64,000 nucleotides of DNA, taken from the NCBI RefSeq assembly GCF_026262505.1, contig NC_067205.1, positions 17,732,001 to 17,796,000 of the forward strand, in the 5' to 3' direction. Below are positions 63,360 through 64,000 of this stretch, in pieces. The notes under the pieces were generated by a model that saw only the letters and a list, made by a program, of their open reading frames with translations, had not been told where the DNA came from and made no database searches. The translations under genes were made by a program, and so were the position numbers. Numbering within the stretch: position 1 is the first letter of the stretch; every line of letters starts with the position of its first letter. The DNA is from Trichomonas vaginalis G3. Its lineage: Eukaryota; Parabasalia; Trichomonadida; Trichomonadidae.

Positions 63360-64000
63360 AAACTTACTTTGCAGACAATGAACCGAGAAGGGATGAATAT
63401 TTAAGAAAACTCAAATGGACAGTACCAAATGAAATGTTAGTATTGAAAAACATGTTCCTTGACAAAATAAAACAAACTACAGAAATAAATGACGCAAGAC
63501 TGAAACATTGGGTAAAAGCTTTCCCATTCACAAAAGATATTGTTGGTAACATGGAAAAAACCAGAATGGCTACAAAAACATATATTTGGAAACGAGCTTA
63601 TTCCATATGGACAAGCTCTGTTTGAAGGAGCTTGAACCGGAAAACTCAGGAAAGAGTCATGCAAAACAATACGCGAAGACTCAAATACAAACTATGACAA
63701 AATCTTTCTAGGATATAGGTTACCTGAGATGGGCGACCAGAGCCCAAAGGCAAAAAGGACATGGGAAATTTACAACATACTAGGTGAACATGAGGCAAAG
63801 ATGCAACAACTTAAGCAGAGGGCAAGTTACCAAAAAGCGACACCAAGAAGAAGAGTAGAACAAAGTGTGAAAGTAGTGAAGAAGTAACTTCATCTAGTGA
63901 AAGTAGTGGCAATGAAGGAAAAAGAAGAGTTAAAAACTCAGTCAGGAAGAAAGTAAAGCTTGGTCCGAGTGGTTCTATTATGATATATAAATCCAACTAT
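63255..64000 (+). pseudogene. Continuation of the virus-like block, several breaks, runs off the window
   Basis: From about 63255 protein-like sequence continues through several frames: ADNEPRRDEYLRKLKW and KHWVKAFPFTKDIVG to ~63580, then NELIPYGQALFEGA up to a TGA at 63630-63632, then KIFLGYRLPEMGDQSPKAKR to a stop near 63888, and finally a serine/acidic then basic stretch (SSESSGNEGKRRVKNSVR) to the edge. Consistent composition with multiple shifts indicates decay or indel-rich sequence. No family is recognised. Confidence 0.5.

Overview
The window looks like nuclear DNA from a parabasalid protist, most likely a trichomonad close to Tritrichomonas or Trichomonas. The evidence is a very AT-rich background, almost no recognisable introns, large paralogous families (BspA-type leucine-rich-repeat proteins, small two-repeat Myb proteins, a multi-membrane-pass adenylyl cyclase), a heavy load of DNA transposons, and a decayed Maverick/Polinton. 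The species is an inference from gene content; no marker gene such as rRNA is present.

Layout. 1-2140: a small integrase-bearing element bounded by inverted blocks of ~120-bp tandem repeats. 3.5-4.6 kb: a probable Golgi-type glycosyltransferase. 5.2-10.1 kb: five tandem 234-codon BspA-like reading frames, none with a usable ATG. 10.5-13.9 kb: the cohesin ATPase SMC1, divergent from a small unknown gene. 15.6-17.1 kb: a TA-flanked element with a second, inverted copy at 57.2-59.8 kb. 17.7-21.1 kb: three Myb genes with nearly identical DNA-binding halves and unrelated tails; a fourth lies at 23.1 kb. 23.6-30.4 kb: nested transposons, including a hAT-like element and two near-identical copies of a 373-bp element with 10-bp target duplications. 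30.9-32.9 kb: a protein kinase gene destroyed by an insertion carrying an array of hairpins. 35.3-40.0 kb: a receptor-type adenylyl cyclase with two in-frame stops. 40.3-42.6 kb: a BspA-like fragment and an unknown gene. 43.3-45.2 kb: a perfect tail-to-tail inverted duplication of a Myb gene. 46.5-48.3 kb: an ABC half-transporter. 49.2-55.9 kb: capsid and packaging genes of a truncated Maverick. 56.0-57.1 kb: a cysteine-rich PA14-like surface protein fragment. 60.2-64.0 kb: a less AT-rich, virus-like coding block broken by several frameshifts.

Host genes that look functional are SMC1, the ABC transporter, the glycosyltransferase and the Myb factors; they do not form one pathway. The more unusual content is structural. 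Several unrelated mobile elements carry tandem arrays of long, nearly perfect hairpins that share modules (31771-32013 and 58769-59081), and a separate two-hairpin element occurs in opposite orientation at 22.7 and 46.2 kb. The BspA-like array, with a conserved TAG just upstream of every reading frame, and the Myb family, with swapped tails, both suggest ongoing recombination between paralogues.
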